Made by a program: the position numbers and the translations under genes
Shown: in pieces, positions 7,640 through 16,086 of the stretch
Layout of the letters: each line of letters opens with the position of its first letter
How positions within the stretch are numbered: position 1 is the first letter of the stretch
Origin: JAKITW01 sp041598875
GTDB lineage: Bacteria > Desulfobacterota > Desulfobulbia > Desulfobulbales > BM004
Direction of reading: 5' to 3'
DNA: 64,000 bases
NCBI GenBank assembly: GCA_041598875.1
Contig: JBFHXP010000001.1
Span: forward strand, 42,120 to 106,119
The notes under the pieces: generated by a model
What the model was told of the DNA's origin: nothing
Seen by the model: the letters and a program-made list of their open reading frames with translations, nothing else
The model's database searches: none

Positions 7640-8956
7640 ATGAACTTTGTCAAACATCTAGGTCAATTCATGATGATGGGAGCACGGGCCCATGCCCAAT
7701 GGGAGATCGACACCTCGCAACGCATCATCCGCGATCCCAGGCGGCTGGTTATTCTGGGGCTGCTCTGTCTGCCGATCATGTTCCTCGGGGTTGCCTATGC
7801 CGAGGAAATTTCCGGCATCCTGCCAACCTTTATCGGCGGGAAAACCGCCTATTCCCCGGCTTTTTACACGCCAACCATCTTCTTTGCCTCCATCGGCGTC
7901 GGGATCTGCGCCGGGCTCATCACCGGATGCATCGGCGCCGGCGGCGGCTTTATCATCGCCCCGGCCCTGATGAGCGCCGGGGTCAAGGGTATCCTTGCGG
8001 TCGGTACCGACCTCTTCCACATCTTTGCCAAGGCGATCATGGGCAGCGTCCTGCACCGCAAAATGGGCAACATCTCCATCGGTCTGGCCCTGTGGTTCAT
8101 CCTGGGCTCCATGGGGGGCGCCACCCTTGGCGGCTACATCAACCGCACCATCTATGACGCCAATCCGGTGATGAGCGATGCCTTTATCACCTCCATCTAC
8201 GTCTTTATGCTCGGATTTCTTTCGTTTTATTCACTGATGGATTTCTTCAAGGCCCGCAAGGCGGCGGCTGGCATTGCCGATAAATCAGAGGAAGAACAGA
8301 AAAAATTCAAGGCCGGGACCTTGACCGGATTTGCCCAGAAACTGCAGTCAATGAACATCCCGCCAATGGTTCATTTTGACCAAAGCATCGTGCCGGGCGG
8401 ACGCAAGATTTCAGCTGTTTTCCTTATTCTTTCCGGCGCCTTTGTCGGCCTGGCGGCGGCGATCATGGGCGTGGGCGGCGGGTTCCTGACCTTCCCGATC
8501 TTTGTCTACACCCTGGGTGTCTCCTCTGCCACCACCGTTGGCACCGACATCTTCCAGATCATTTTCACCGCCGGTTACGCCGGCCTTGGCCAGTACGCAA
8601 TCTACGGATTCATCTTCTACACCCTGGCCATGGGCATGCTCCTTGGCTCCCTTATCGGTATTCAGGTCGGCTCCCTGGTGACCAAGGTCGTGCCGGGCCA
8701 GACCATCTGCGGTTTTTATGCCACCGCGGTCATGGCCGGTTTCATCAACCGGGTTTTTGCCCTGCCGGTCAAACTCGGCAAGATGGGCCTGATTCCCCTC
8801 AACCCAGACACCGGAAAACTGCTCGAAGATATCGGCATCTATGCCTTTTTCATTGTTATCACGGTGTTTTCACTGTGGGTTTTCTGGACATTTTTTTCCA
8901 ATCTTAAAACATTGAAGGTCGGCCCCACTGCTCACGGGAAGGAGGCACACGCATGA
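7640..8956 (+). CDS. TauE/SafE-family membrane permease
   Basis: 438 residues with many hydrophobic segments in two related halves, each with a Gly-rich signature (GAGGGFIIAPAL and GVGGGFLTFPI), as in the TauE/SafE (DUF81) family of sulfite, sulfonate or sulfoacetate exporters. A cytoplasmic N-terminal stretch of about 35 residues precedes the first segment, and a hydrophilic loop separates the halves. The start at 7640 has AGAGGAGAGG upstream; an ATG 29 codons earlier lacks a site. The stop overlaps the next ATG, so the two proteins are coupled. The transported anion is unknown. Co-occurrence with two-component genes suggests induced export or import of a sulfur compound (inference). Confidence 0.85.
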   Translation: MNFVKHLGQFMMMGARAHAQWEIDTSQRIIRDPRRLVILGLLCLPIMFLGVAYAEEISGILPTFIGGKTAYSPAFYTPTIFFASIGVGICAGLITGCIGAGGGFIIAPALMSAGVKGILAVGTDLFHIFAKAIMGSVLHRKMGNISIGLALWFILGSMGGATLGGYINRTIYDANPVMSDAFITSIYVFMLGFLSFYSLMDFFKARKAAAGIADKSEEEQKKFKAGTLTGFAQKLQSMNIPPMVHFDQSIVPGGRKISAVFLILSGAFVGLAAAIMGVGGGFLTFPIFVYTLGVSSATTVGTDIFQIIFTAGYAGLGQYAIYGFIFYTLAMGMLLGSLIGIQVGSLVTKVVPGQTICGFYATAVMAGFINRVFALPVKLGKMGLIPLNPDTGKLLEDIGIYAFFIVITVFSLWVFWTFFSNLKTLKVGPTAHGKEAHA

Positions 8957-9639
8957 TTGCCAATAAAAAGGAATTCGGTTTGGGGGTTGCCCTGTTCGCA
9001 GGCTTCTGGGTCGTGTTTGTCATTCTGATGTCGCCGGTGTTCGCCGGCATGAACCTCTTGGACTATATGGACAACCTCTACAACATGATCTCCAAGAAAT
9101 CATCCTATTACATCCCGGTTGTCCAGAAGAAGCTCGTGGACTACACCGGCCAGCAGGTCTCTTTTTCCCTCAAGGCCAAGGGCGAGGAAAAAATCACCCG
9201 CCTGACCAGGATGTTTGAGGCGGGCGGGGCCACCGTCACCCCGGATGGGGAACAGTTGAAAATCTCCGGTGATTTGAGCGCCATGGTCGGCGCGGCGATG
9301 ATCGATGCCGAGGCGATGTTTGCCAATGAAGGCAGCAAGGTCTCTGCCAGATATGGCAGTGATGAACGGGCGGTTCTGTATGACTGGTGGGACGCATTCA
9401 AGACCGCTGAAAAAGAGATGAACAAAAACAGTAAGTTCCAGGAAGGAAAAATCTTCAACATCGCCCAGACCAAGGCCCTTGAACCGGCCTACAACTACTA
9501 CGGCATCCCTGCGGTGCCGATCAAGGAAAAGTGGGGAACCGTGGTCATTTCCCTGGTCGGATATGTCTTTTATACCCTGTGGTTCGGGTTCGCCATCCTC
9601 TTCATGTTTGAAGGGTGGGGCCTGAGGCTCGAGCATTAG
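8953..9639 (+). CDS. Membrane-anchored partner of the TauE permease
   Basis: 228 residues. One hydrophobic segment lies at about 9-32 and another near 190-220, with about 150 soluble residues between them. I do not recognise a named domain. The middle part (about 60-120) has an alpha/beta look with GGATVTPDGEQLKISGDLS. The ATG sits inside the permease stop (ATGA), which is strong evidence for coupled synthesis and a joint complex. The next feature is a strong terminator, so it closes the operon. It could be an extracytoplasmic substrate-handling subunit, but that is inference. Confidence 0.75.
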   Translation: MIANKKEFGLGVALFAGFWVVFVILMSPVFAGMNLLDYMDNLYNMISKKSSYYIPVVQKKLVDYTGQQVSFSLKAKGEEKITRLTRMFEAGGATVTPDGEQLKISGDLSAMVGAAMIDAEAMFANEGSKVSARYGSDERAVLYDWWDAFKTAEKEMNKNSKFQEGKIFNIAQTKALEPAYNYYGIPAVPIKEKWGTVVISLVGYVFYTLWFGFAILFMFEGWGLRLEH

Positions 9640-9666
9640 AGTCTCGCCTGTTTCGCAGGATCCGGA

Positions 9667-9698
9667 AAAAGGCCGGCCCGGTCAGGCCGGCCTTTTTT
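9667..9698 (+). terminator. Intrinsic terminator
   Basis: A ten-base perfect stem (AAGGCCGGCC and its complement) with a six-base loop, followed by six T. It closes the operon that starts at the sigma-54 candidate at 4705..4720. Confidence 0.9.
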
Positions 9699-9796
9699 GT
9701 TGCCCATGGGCAGCTGCTGGTTTTGTTTTCCCGCTGATCACGGTAAGATGTCCCCTGATGCGATGCCGATCCGACAAACCTCTCAGGTCTCACGAC

Positions 9797-12379
9797 ATGC
9801 CTTCACTCTCGGCCCTGTGGCAGACACTCTGTAACTGGTTTCGTTTTGACCCGCCGCCGGCCACGCCGTCCATTTCATTTGCTCAATGCTACAAGGCCTT
9901 CCGGGCGCTGCTTACCGCCAACAACGCCGCCCTTGAACTGATGGCCGCGATGGAACAGACCCATGCTGCCGGCCGGCCGTTCGGCATGGCCTTTGTCCGC
10001 GGCAACTGCACCGCCCTTTCAGTGAACATATACAAGATGATCCGGCATCTCCAGGAGATGTCCGGCGGCCGGTATCAGGATCTCCACTCCGCCTTCAACC
10101 GCATAGCCGGCGAACTCGAAAGCCTGGTCAGGAACAGGCCGGTCAACCCAGAGGGGGAATGGGTCCTGCCCCTGGACCGGATTGACCGGACCATGGTCGA
10201 CCAGGTGGGCGAAAAAATGGCCAACCTTGGAGAAATCCGCAACCGGGTTGGCCTTAAGACGCCGGAAGGCTTTGCCATTACCGCCTCGGCGAGCCAATAC
10301 TTCATGGCAGCCACCGGTCTCCAGGATGAGATCAACCGCCGCCTGAAAACCATGGATGAAGAGAACCTGGAAGAACTCTACCGGACCAGTTCGGCCATCC
10401 AGCAGATGATCATCAATACCGTTCCGCCGGCTGACCTCGAACAACGGATCCTGGAAAGTCATCACGCCCTGCAGGATCCCGCCGGGGAGGAAATTCTGGT
10501 CTCGCTCCGCTCCAGCGCCCTGGGCGAGGACAGCGGCACCGCCTCTTTTGCCGGGCAGTACCGCACCCAACTCAATGTCAGCCCTGAGTTCATCATCCAT
10601 ACCTACAAGGAAATCGTGGCCGGAAAATACAAGAGCCAGGCCATTATCTATCGGAACCAGCGCGGTTTCCGCCACCAGGACATCATCATGTGCGTGGGGT
10701 GCCTGATTATGGTGGACGCGGTTTTGAGCGGGGTCTGCTACTCGCGTTCGCCCCTCAACCGCCGCAGCGACTGGGTGGAAATCAACGCGGTGACCGGCCT
10801 GGCGAGCCAGGTGGTGGATGGTATTGCCAAGACTGACTATTTCCGGGTCAGCCGTCACTCCCCGCACCCGATTATCCACAAGAAAATTCACTCCCTTGCA
10901 GACAGCATCGACTCCTGCCCCATCCCCTTTGTCTCCCTGAGTGATGAACAGGCCGGTGAACTCGCCCGCATCGCCATCCGGCTCGAAGAGCATTTCGGCG
11001 AGCCCCAGGACATCGAGTGGTCGATAGACCGCGGGGGAGAGATCGTGCTCCTCCAGAGCCGCCCCCTGGGTTTGTCTGCTGACCTGCCCGCCGGTTTAAT
11101 TGACCGTGATGTGGAAGAAAGTGGTGATGCGCTCTTAAAGGGGGGAGTTACCGCGAGTCTCGGGGTGGGTTGCGGGCCGGTCTGCATTGTCCGTTCCGCT
11201 GTCGATCTGCTCCGTTTTCCCAGGGGTGCGGTGCTGGTGGTGGCACATCCTGTTCCCGAATGGGCCACCCTGCTCAACCGGGCCGCGGCGGTAATCAGTG
11301 AGACCGGCCAGGTGGCGGCCCACCTGGCAACAGTGGCCCGCGAGTTCGGGGTGCCCGCCATATTTGGCCTGGATCGGGCAACCGCCATTCTCAGCGAGGG
11401 CGAGGAGATAACCATTGACGCCACCGCCTGTCGCGTCTATCAGGGACGCAGAGAGGATATCCTTGCCTACGGCGCAGATCAGGCCCCGAACCTGATGGTC
11501 AACAGCCCGATCCATAATCTGCTCAAAAAGGTCCTCGCCATGGTCACCCCCCTTACCCTGACCGACCCGACCTCGCTCTACTTCACGCCCTCTTCCTGCC
11601 GGACCATGCACGATATGACCCGTTTCTGTCATGAAAAGGCGGTGCTTGAGATGTTCTCCTTCGGCAGCCGGTATGGCTTTGACGACAAGAGCGCCAAGCA
11701 GCTGGTGGGAGACGCCACCGCCTACCAGTGGTGGGTGATCGATCTGGAGGATGGTTTTGACCGTTCATTTGACAGAAAGGAGAAGTTCATCCCCATAACC
11801 GCCATCGTTTCCCTGCCGATGCAGGCGATATGGGAAGGGATGACGGTGGTCCCCTGGGATGGACCGCCCCCGATAAACCTCTCCGGTTTCGGTTCCATCC
11901 TCTTCCAGTCGACCCGGAACCGCAATCTCGAGCCCAGTCTCCGCTCCACGCTCACCAACCGGAACTACTTCATGGTTTCAAAGAATTTCTGCAACGTCAG
12001 TGTCCGCCTGGGTTATCATTTTGCGATGATCGAGGCCCACCTGAGCGAATTTCTGACCGAAAACTACGTAAGCTTCACCTTCAAGGGCGGCGCTGCCGAT
12101 GAACAGCGGCGGGTGACCCGGATCGCGCTGATCAAGGATATCCTGGCCCGCTATGGTTTCCGGCTGGAGTTGAAGGCAGACGCCCTTTCGGCCCGAATCG
12201 AGAAGCGGCCCGACAGCTATCTCCTTGACCGCCTGAAGGTTCTGGGATATCTGCTGATGCATACCAGGCAGATCGACATGGTGATGAGCGATCAGAACAT
12301 GGTGGCCCACTACCGGGAAAAAATTACCACCGACCTGCTCCGGATTGTTCCGGATTGCGAGATGGAGAATGGACAATGA
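9797..12379 (+). CDS. PEP-synthase/PPDK-like protein lacking the PEP-binding barrel
   Basis: 860 residues. After an N-terminal stretch of about 125 residues, an ATP-grasp domain of the pyruvate phosphate dikinase N-terminal type spans about 128-425 (VSLRSSALGEDS, EWSIDRGGEIVLLQSRP). The PEP-utiliser swivelling domain follows (about 449-553) with the phospho-His retained (AAHLATVAREFGVPAIFG, H509). The C-terminal 290 residues resemble nothing I know and are not the TIM barrel that binds PEP or pyruvate. It can probably phosphorylate its own His from ATP, but the acceptor is unknown. Its stop overlaps the start of a receiver gene (ATGA). An alternative start is 9758. Both starts have weak ribosome sites. 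Confidence 0.8.
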   Translation: MPSLSALWQTLCNWFRFDPPPATPSISFAQCYKAFRALLTANNAALELMAAMEQTHAAGRPFGMAFVRGNCTALSVNIYKMIRHLQEMSGGRYQDLHSAFNRIAGELESLVRNRPVNPEGEWVLPLDRIDRTMVDQVGEKMANLGEIRNRVGLKTPEGFAITASASQYFMAATGLQDEINRRLKTMDEENLEELYRTSSAIQQMIINTVPPADLEQRILESHHALQDPAGEEILVSLRSSALGEDSGTASFAGQYRTQLNVSPEFIIHTYKEIVAGKYKSQAIIYRNQRGFRHQDIIMCVGCLIMVDAVLSGVCYSRSPLNRRSDWVEINAVTGLASQVVDGIAKTDYFRVSRHSPHPIIHKKIHSLADSIDSCPIPFVSLSDEQAGELARIAIRLEEHFGEPQDIEWSIDRGGEIVLLQSRPLGLSADLPAGLIDRDVEESGDALLKGGVTASLGVGCGPVCIVRSAVDLLRFPRGAVLVVAHPVPEWATLLNRAAAVISETGQVAAHLATVAREFGVPAIFGLDRATAILSEGEEITIDATACRVYQGRREDILAYGADQAPNLMVNSPIHNLLKKVLAMVTPLTLTDPTSLYFTPSSCRTMHDMTRFCHEKAVLEMFSFGSRYGFDDKSAKQLVGDATAYQWWVIDLEDGFDRSFDRKEKFIPITAIVSLPMQAIWEGMTVVPWDGPPPINLSGFGSILFQSTRNRNLEPSLRSTLTNRNYFMVSKNFCNVSVRLGYHFAMIEAHLSEFLTENYVSFTFKGGAADEQRRVTRIALIKDILARYGFRLELKADALSARIEKRPDSYLLDRLKVLGYLLMHTRQIDMVMSDQNMVAHYREKITTDLLRIVPDCEMENGQ

Positions 12380-12759
12380 CCAACGATATCCAAGTTCTGC
12401 TGGTTGACGATGAACACGATTTTCTTGAAACCACCGCCAAGCGACTGCAGCGTAGGGGGTATACGGTGAAAACCGCGACCTCCTGCGCTGCCGCCTGGGA
12501 GGTGCTGGAAGGGTGGTCTCCCCAGGTCGTTATCCTTGACGTGATGCTGCCGGACAAAAGCGGCATTGTCTTTCTGCAGGAGATCAAACAGGCCTGGCCC
12601 GGCCTGATCGTCATCCTTCTGACCGGGCACGCCTCCATGGAGGCAGGATTGAAAAGCATCGAATACGGGGCCCACGACTACTGCCTGAAACCGGTGGAAT
12701 TCGAGGGATTGCTGGAAAAAATCAAGATAGCGCTCCGGGAAGCGCATATCGGTGCCTGA
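12376..12759 (+). CDS. Single-domain response regulator
   Basis: 127 residues. A complete receiver: D11-D12, acceptor D55 in VVILDVMLP, Thr in LLTGHAS, Lys in CLKPVE. It has no output domain. The ATG overlaps the stop of the PEP-utiliser-like gene, so the two are made together and may interact; a receiver controlling a phospho-His enzyme would be a novel link (inference). It converges with the minus-strand kinase gene across a 97-base gap that holds no clear terminator. Confidence 0.85.
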   Translation: MTNDIQVLLVDDEHDFLETTAKRLQRRGYTVKTATSCAAAWEVLEGWSPQVVILDVMLPDKSGIVFLQEIKQAWPGLIVILLTGHASMEAGLKSIEYGAHDYCLKPVEFEGLLEKIKIALREAHIGA

Positions 12760-12856
12760 CCTGCGCCCCCGTCTCTCTCTGCGCAAAAGCCCTTGGGTCC
12801 TCTCTCTCCGTGCCCCGGCAGCCGACCATTTCCGGTCTCCGGCCAGAGGAGCGCGG

Positions 12857-13543
12857 TCATGCAGGGGGGGCTGCGATCTGCGGGGGTAAAACCAGCACCA
12901 CCTCCTGAGGCGCCACGACAGAAGGCCGAAAGGACACCTGGGCATTTAATTCTTGCGCAAGCCCGGCAAGCAGTTCCCCCGGGGCCGGGGCAGGACCTTC
13001 CCCCCGGCTTCTCCTCTCTCCCTCCATGGTTATTGTAATCCTGATCCCGCCGCCCTCCTCGGATGTCGATACCAGAACCCGGCCATCCTTTGCCAGCGAT
13101 TCAAGGGCCGGCCGGATAATAAAATAACAGGCAAACTGTAACAGGGCCGGGTCACTGAAAATGGCGGGAAGCTCCTCACCGAGGGAGGAATCAAGCGCGA
13201 CCTGCTTCTGCCGGGCGGTTCTCTGGAGAAGAAAGAGCGCTTCCCGCAGCACGTCGTTGACGCTGAACGAGGAGAGCGCCTGATCCATCCTATGGGAGAA
13301 ACCGCTTAGATACCGGCACATCTCGGCAGCCCGCTCAACCCGCTCGTCTATATCGCCGATAATCTTCTTGTACCGCGCATGTTTGGCCGATTTTTCCGGT
13401 TCGAGTTCGAGCATATCCCCTATCAGGCCATTGAGTTCCCGGATAATGGCGAGATGGTTCTTGAAATCGTGGGAGACCCCTGCCATCATTCTGCCGATAA
13501 AGGCCAGTTGCTCTTCGCGCATCTCCCTGTTCAGTTTATCCAT
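12857..13543 (-). CDS. Histidine kinase-like protein with degenerate ATPase domain
   Basis: 228 residues. The first 80 form a good HisKA dimerisation helix pair with the phospho-His in GVSHDFKNHLAII (H25). The following region keeps the HATPase size and general pattern, but the N-box Asn is absent (CYFIIRPALESL) and the Gly-rich G1/G2 boxes are replaced by a Pro/Gly-rich linker. It therefore probably cannot bind ATP. The build recalls Spo0B and ChpT, phosphotransferases derived from kinases. It starts one base after the stop of the receiver at 13545..13943, its natural partner. No membrane segment or sensor is present. Confidence 0.7.
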   Translation of the reverse strand: MDKLNREMREEQLAFIGRMMAGVSHDFKNHLAIIRELNGLIGDMLELEPEKSAKHARYKKIIGDIDERVERAAEMCRYLSGFSHRMDQALSSFSVNDVLREALFLLQRTARQKQVALDSSLGEELPAIFSDPALLQFACYFIIRPALESLAKDGRVLVSTSEEGGGIRITITMEGERRSRGEGPAPAPGELLAGLAQELNAQVSFRPSVVAPQEVVLVLPPQIAAPPA

Positions 13544-13544
13544 G

Positions 13545-13943
13545 TTATTTTTCCTGCTCCATATACTGCCGTCTTTTCGCGGCAGCCAGGTTAATTTTCT
13601 GGGTAAGCTCCTTGATATCCACCGGCTTCATAATACAGTCAAAGGCCGCCCCTTTTTTTGCGTCAACCCCGACCGCCCCCCCGGAGCCGTGGCCGGTCAG
13701 TATAATCACCTCAATGGCGGGATCATATTCCTTTATGGCCGCCAGGGCCTCCATTCCGTCCATAAGCGGCATCTTCAGGTCAAGGAGAATCACCTCCGGG
13801 ATATCCCCGGCATGAATCAGGGCCAGGGCATCCTCGGCACAGTGAACCGCCGATGCCGCAAAGCCCCGCAGAATCAAACGCTCCGCCAGGGTGGAGGCAA
13901 ACTCCTTTTCATCGTCAACGATCAGGACCTTTACTTCAGTCAT
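13545..13943 (-). CDS. Single-domain response regulator
   Basis: 132 residues, receiver only. D10-D11, acceptor D55 in VILLDLKMP, switch Thr in ILTGHGS, Lys in IMKPVD. It overlaps the end of the membrane kinase gene by eight bases and is followed after one base by the degenerate kinase. Gene order kinase, receiver, phosphotransferase-like protein is that of a phosphorelay (inference). Confidence 0.86.
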   Translation of the reverse strand: MTEVKVLIVDDEKEFASTLAERLILRGFAASAVHCAEDALALIHAGDIPEVILLDLKMPLMDGMEALAAIKEYDPAIEVIILTGHGSGGAVGVDAKKGAAFDCIMKPVDIKELTQKINLAAAKRRQYMEQEK

Positions 13944-15687
13944 CGATCTTCCTCCGGCGCATGGTGTGTTTTAACGGCAAGATTATGGTAAAGGTGGTCC
14001 CTTTTCCCACGACGCTGTCCACCAGTATTTCACTGCCGAGCTTTTTAACGAGCCCATAGGTGATGGACAGCCCGAGGCCGGTTCCCCTTTTTTCTCCGCT
14101 GGTTTTGGTGGTAAAAAACGGTTCAAAGATATGGTTAATGATATCCGGCGACATGCCGGGACCATTGTCGATAATTTCAACCTGCAGGTTCTCCGAATCG
14201 CGCAATCGAGTCCGAACCGTAATCGCCCCCTCCTGGCCAACGGCATCAATGGCATTGTTCAGCAGGTTGAGAAAAATCTGCTGGAGCTGGCCACGATCGC
14301 TTTCCACCAATGGCAGGGCCGCATCAAGATCAAGTTCAAGTTGTGTCCCCCGGTAGAGCGCCTCTTTTTCGAGAAACCCCCAGACCTCGCGCAGCACCTG
14401 ATTGATATCAATCGACTCAAGGGACACATCCATCCGCCGGGCAAATCCGAGCAGGCGGTGGGTAATGACCTTGCACCGCTGCACTGCCGAGGAAACACCT
14501 TCCACCTGCTGGGATATTTTTTCCTTATGGGTGAAATCATCGGATAATTCCAGCAGATCCTTTACCAGTCCGGTCTTTTCACTGATAATCGCCAGGGGAT
14601 TATTGATCTCATGGGCAACCCCGGCGGCAAGCCGGCCGATCGAGGCAAGTTTGCTGGTGTGCTCTACCTCGGAGAGCATGTTCTCCCGCTTTTCATCGGC
14701 CTTGCGGATACGCTCGCCAAGTATGTTTGCGGTTCGCAGTATGACAACAAAGACGATCAGTGCGCTGACAAGAACAATGCCGACCAGTTCCGCCTGGAAC
14801 AAGGACCACACCTTTTTATTTATGAACCCATGTTTTACCAGCACCAGAATCCACGGAGTTCCCTTAATATAGGTCTGCGCCTCAATCTTGGAGACCGCTT
14901 CGCTCTCCTCAACTCTCAAGGAAACGCCGCTCTTGCGGGGCAGGACCCCCAGGGGATACTCGTCCTGTATCTTGCCGTAGTAGCGGGAAGAGGTCTGCAG
15001 CACCCCGCTGTGATTAACAAGAAAGAGATCATCAGCGGCCTTGGTATCAATGGTGAGGATGAATTTCTCCAGGGTCTCGGCGTCAACGCTGGCGCGGAGC
15101 ACCCAGTACTCCTCCTTGCCCGGCACTTTTTTACTGATGGAAACAACGAAGTGGGGCAAATTTCGGTACCCGAGGAACACATCGCTGACCGTGTTGCCGC
15201 GGGAGAGGGTTTCCTTGAACCACGACATGTTACGGTATTTTTTTCCCCTGAAATCAAAGGGGCCCGCATATGCACGCTGGACACCGTTGGGATCTATGTA
15301 CCCCAGATCAACAAACCCGCTGTGCTTGTTCTTGAGGCGCACGAACAGGGTGCTCAGTTTTTCCTGCGAAGCCAGCTCCTCGTGGCTGTACTCTTCAGTG
15401 ATAAAAACGATTACCGAACGCAGTTCCTCAACAAAGGCATCAATGATCTTGTCGGCGCTTTCCGCGTTCCAGGAAAGATATTTAACGGTCTCTTCCTCAA
15501 GAAGACGCTTGTACTTGTGATAGCTGAAGACCGACGTCACAACAAGGGGAATCATTGTGACCGCGGTCATTATGAGAAGAAGGGTACGGCGAAAATGCCT
15601 GTAGCGCCTGCCGACCGTCAAGGGCTTGGCAGCCTCAACCGTGTCCATTACCAGATACTGGAACACCCTTTTAAAAAAATGGGCCAT
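13936..15687 (-). CDS. Membrane sensor histidine kinase (Cache-type sensor)
   Basis: 583 residues. Transmembrane segments lie at about 30-50 and 302-325, flanking an extracytoplasmic sensor of about 250 residues. Then come HisKA (AAGVAHEINNPLAII, H359) and a full HATPase domain (NLLNNAIDAV, DNGPGMSP, FEPFFTTK, GTGLGLSI). The sensor half is paralogous to the kinase at 5408..7054 (shared DVFLGYRxLPHFVV-type stretch and a YxGPF/Y motif). It starts five bases after the NifX-like gene, and its C-terminal end overlaps the receiver gene at 13545..13943, which is its likely target. Confidence 0.88.
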   Translation of the reverse strand: MAHFFKRVFQYLVMDTVEAAKPLTVGRRYRHFRRTLLLIMTAVTMIPLVVTSVFSYHKYKRLLEEETVKYLSWNAESADKIIDAFVEELRSVIVFITEEYSHEELASQEKLSTLFVRLKNKHSGFVDLGYIDPNGVQRAYAGPFDFRGKKYRNMSWFKETLSRGNTVSDVFLGYRNLPHFVVSISKKVPGKEEYWVLRASVDAETLEKFILTIDTKAADDLFLVNHSGVLQTSSRYYGKIQDEYPLGVLPRKSGVSLRVEESEAVSKIEAQTYIKGTPWILVLVKHGFINKKVWSLFQAELVGIVLVSALIVFVVILRTANILGERIRKADEKRENMLSEVEHTSKLASIGRLAAGVAHEINNPLAIISEKTGLVKDLLELSDDFTHKEKISQQVEGVSSAVQRCKVITHRLLGFARRMDVSLESIDINQVLREVWGFLEKEALYRGTQLELDLDAALPLVESDRGQLQQIFLNLLNNAIDAVGQEGAITVRTRLRDSENLQVEIIDNGPGMSPDIINHIFEPFFTTKTSGEKRGTGLGLSITYGLVKKLGSEILVDSVVGKGTTFTIILPLKHTMRRRKIDD

Positions 15688-15692
15688 TGGTT

Positions 15693-16040
15693 TTATTTCC
15701 TTAAGCTGGCGCCGGGGAGGATCTGCCCGGACCGGAGACGGTTATCGAGCACCCACTCCAGTGCCTCGCCGTATGGCCCGATAACACCATCATAAACAGT
15801 CACCTTTTTCCAGAGAAGATACTCAAAATGGGCCTCTTCGATCCCGCCGCAGACTACGCACGACACATTTTCCTTGACGATCAGGCTGCACAACTCGTCT
15901 CCCGAGGTCCTGGGAAGCAAGAGGATTCGCGGATCGCTGATGCTTTTATCACCCCTCCTGATCTCGGCAATGACAATTTCCGAGGAGAGATCGAATCGGG
16001 GCGCCACCTCGTTCCGCTGTATTGGTATCAGTATATTCAT
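15693..16040 (-). CDS. NifX/NafY-family (FeMo cofactor-binding-like) protein
   Basis: 115 residues beginning MNILIPIQRNEVAPRFDLSS, the typical start of the dinitrogenase iron-molybdenum cofactor (NifB/NifX/VnfY) domain, with the conserved APRFD. The family also has many members outside nitrogen fixation that bind or ferry metal clusters. No nif gene is visible here. Two Cys (CVVCGG) near residue 63 could bind metal. It lies between the sigma-54 activator (46 bases upstream) and the kinase (five bases downstream), so it may couple a metal or redox state to this relay (inference). Confidence 0.75.
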   Translation of the reverse strand: MNILIPIQRNEVAPRFDLSSEIVIAEIRRGDKSISDPRILLLPRTSGDELCSLIVKENVSCVVCGGIEEAHFEYLLWKKVTVYDGVIGPYGEALEWVLDNRLRSGQILPGASLRK

Positions 16041-16086
16041 GCGAAATTTATTCTATTTTTACAAGGAGATTTGTCGGCAGTCACTC

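Noticed and set aside
10019..10993. A 324-codon minus-strand frame opposite the PEP-utiliser-like gene.
   Set aside because: Antisense shadow of a conserved ATP-grasp domain.
14611..15795. A 394-codon plus-strand frame opposite the membrane kinase.
   Set aside because: Antisense to intact HisKA/HATPase motifs; no domain of its own.
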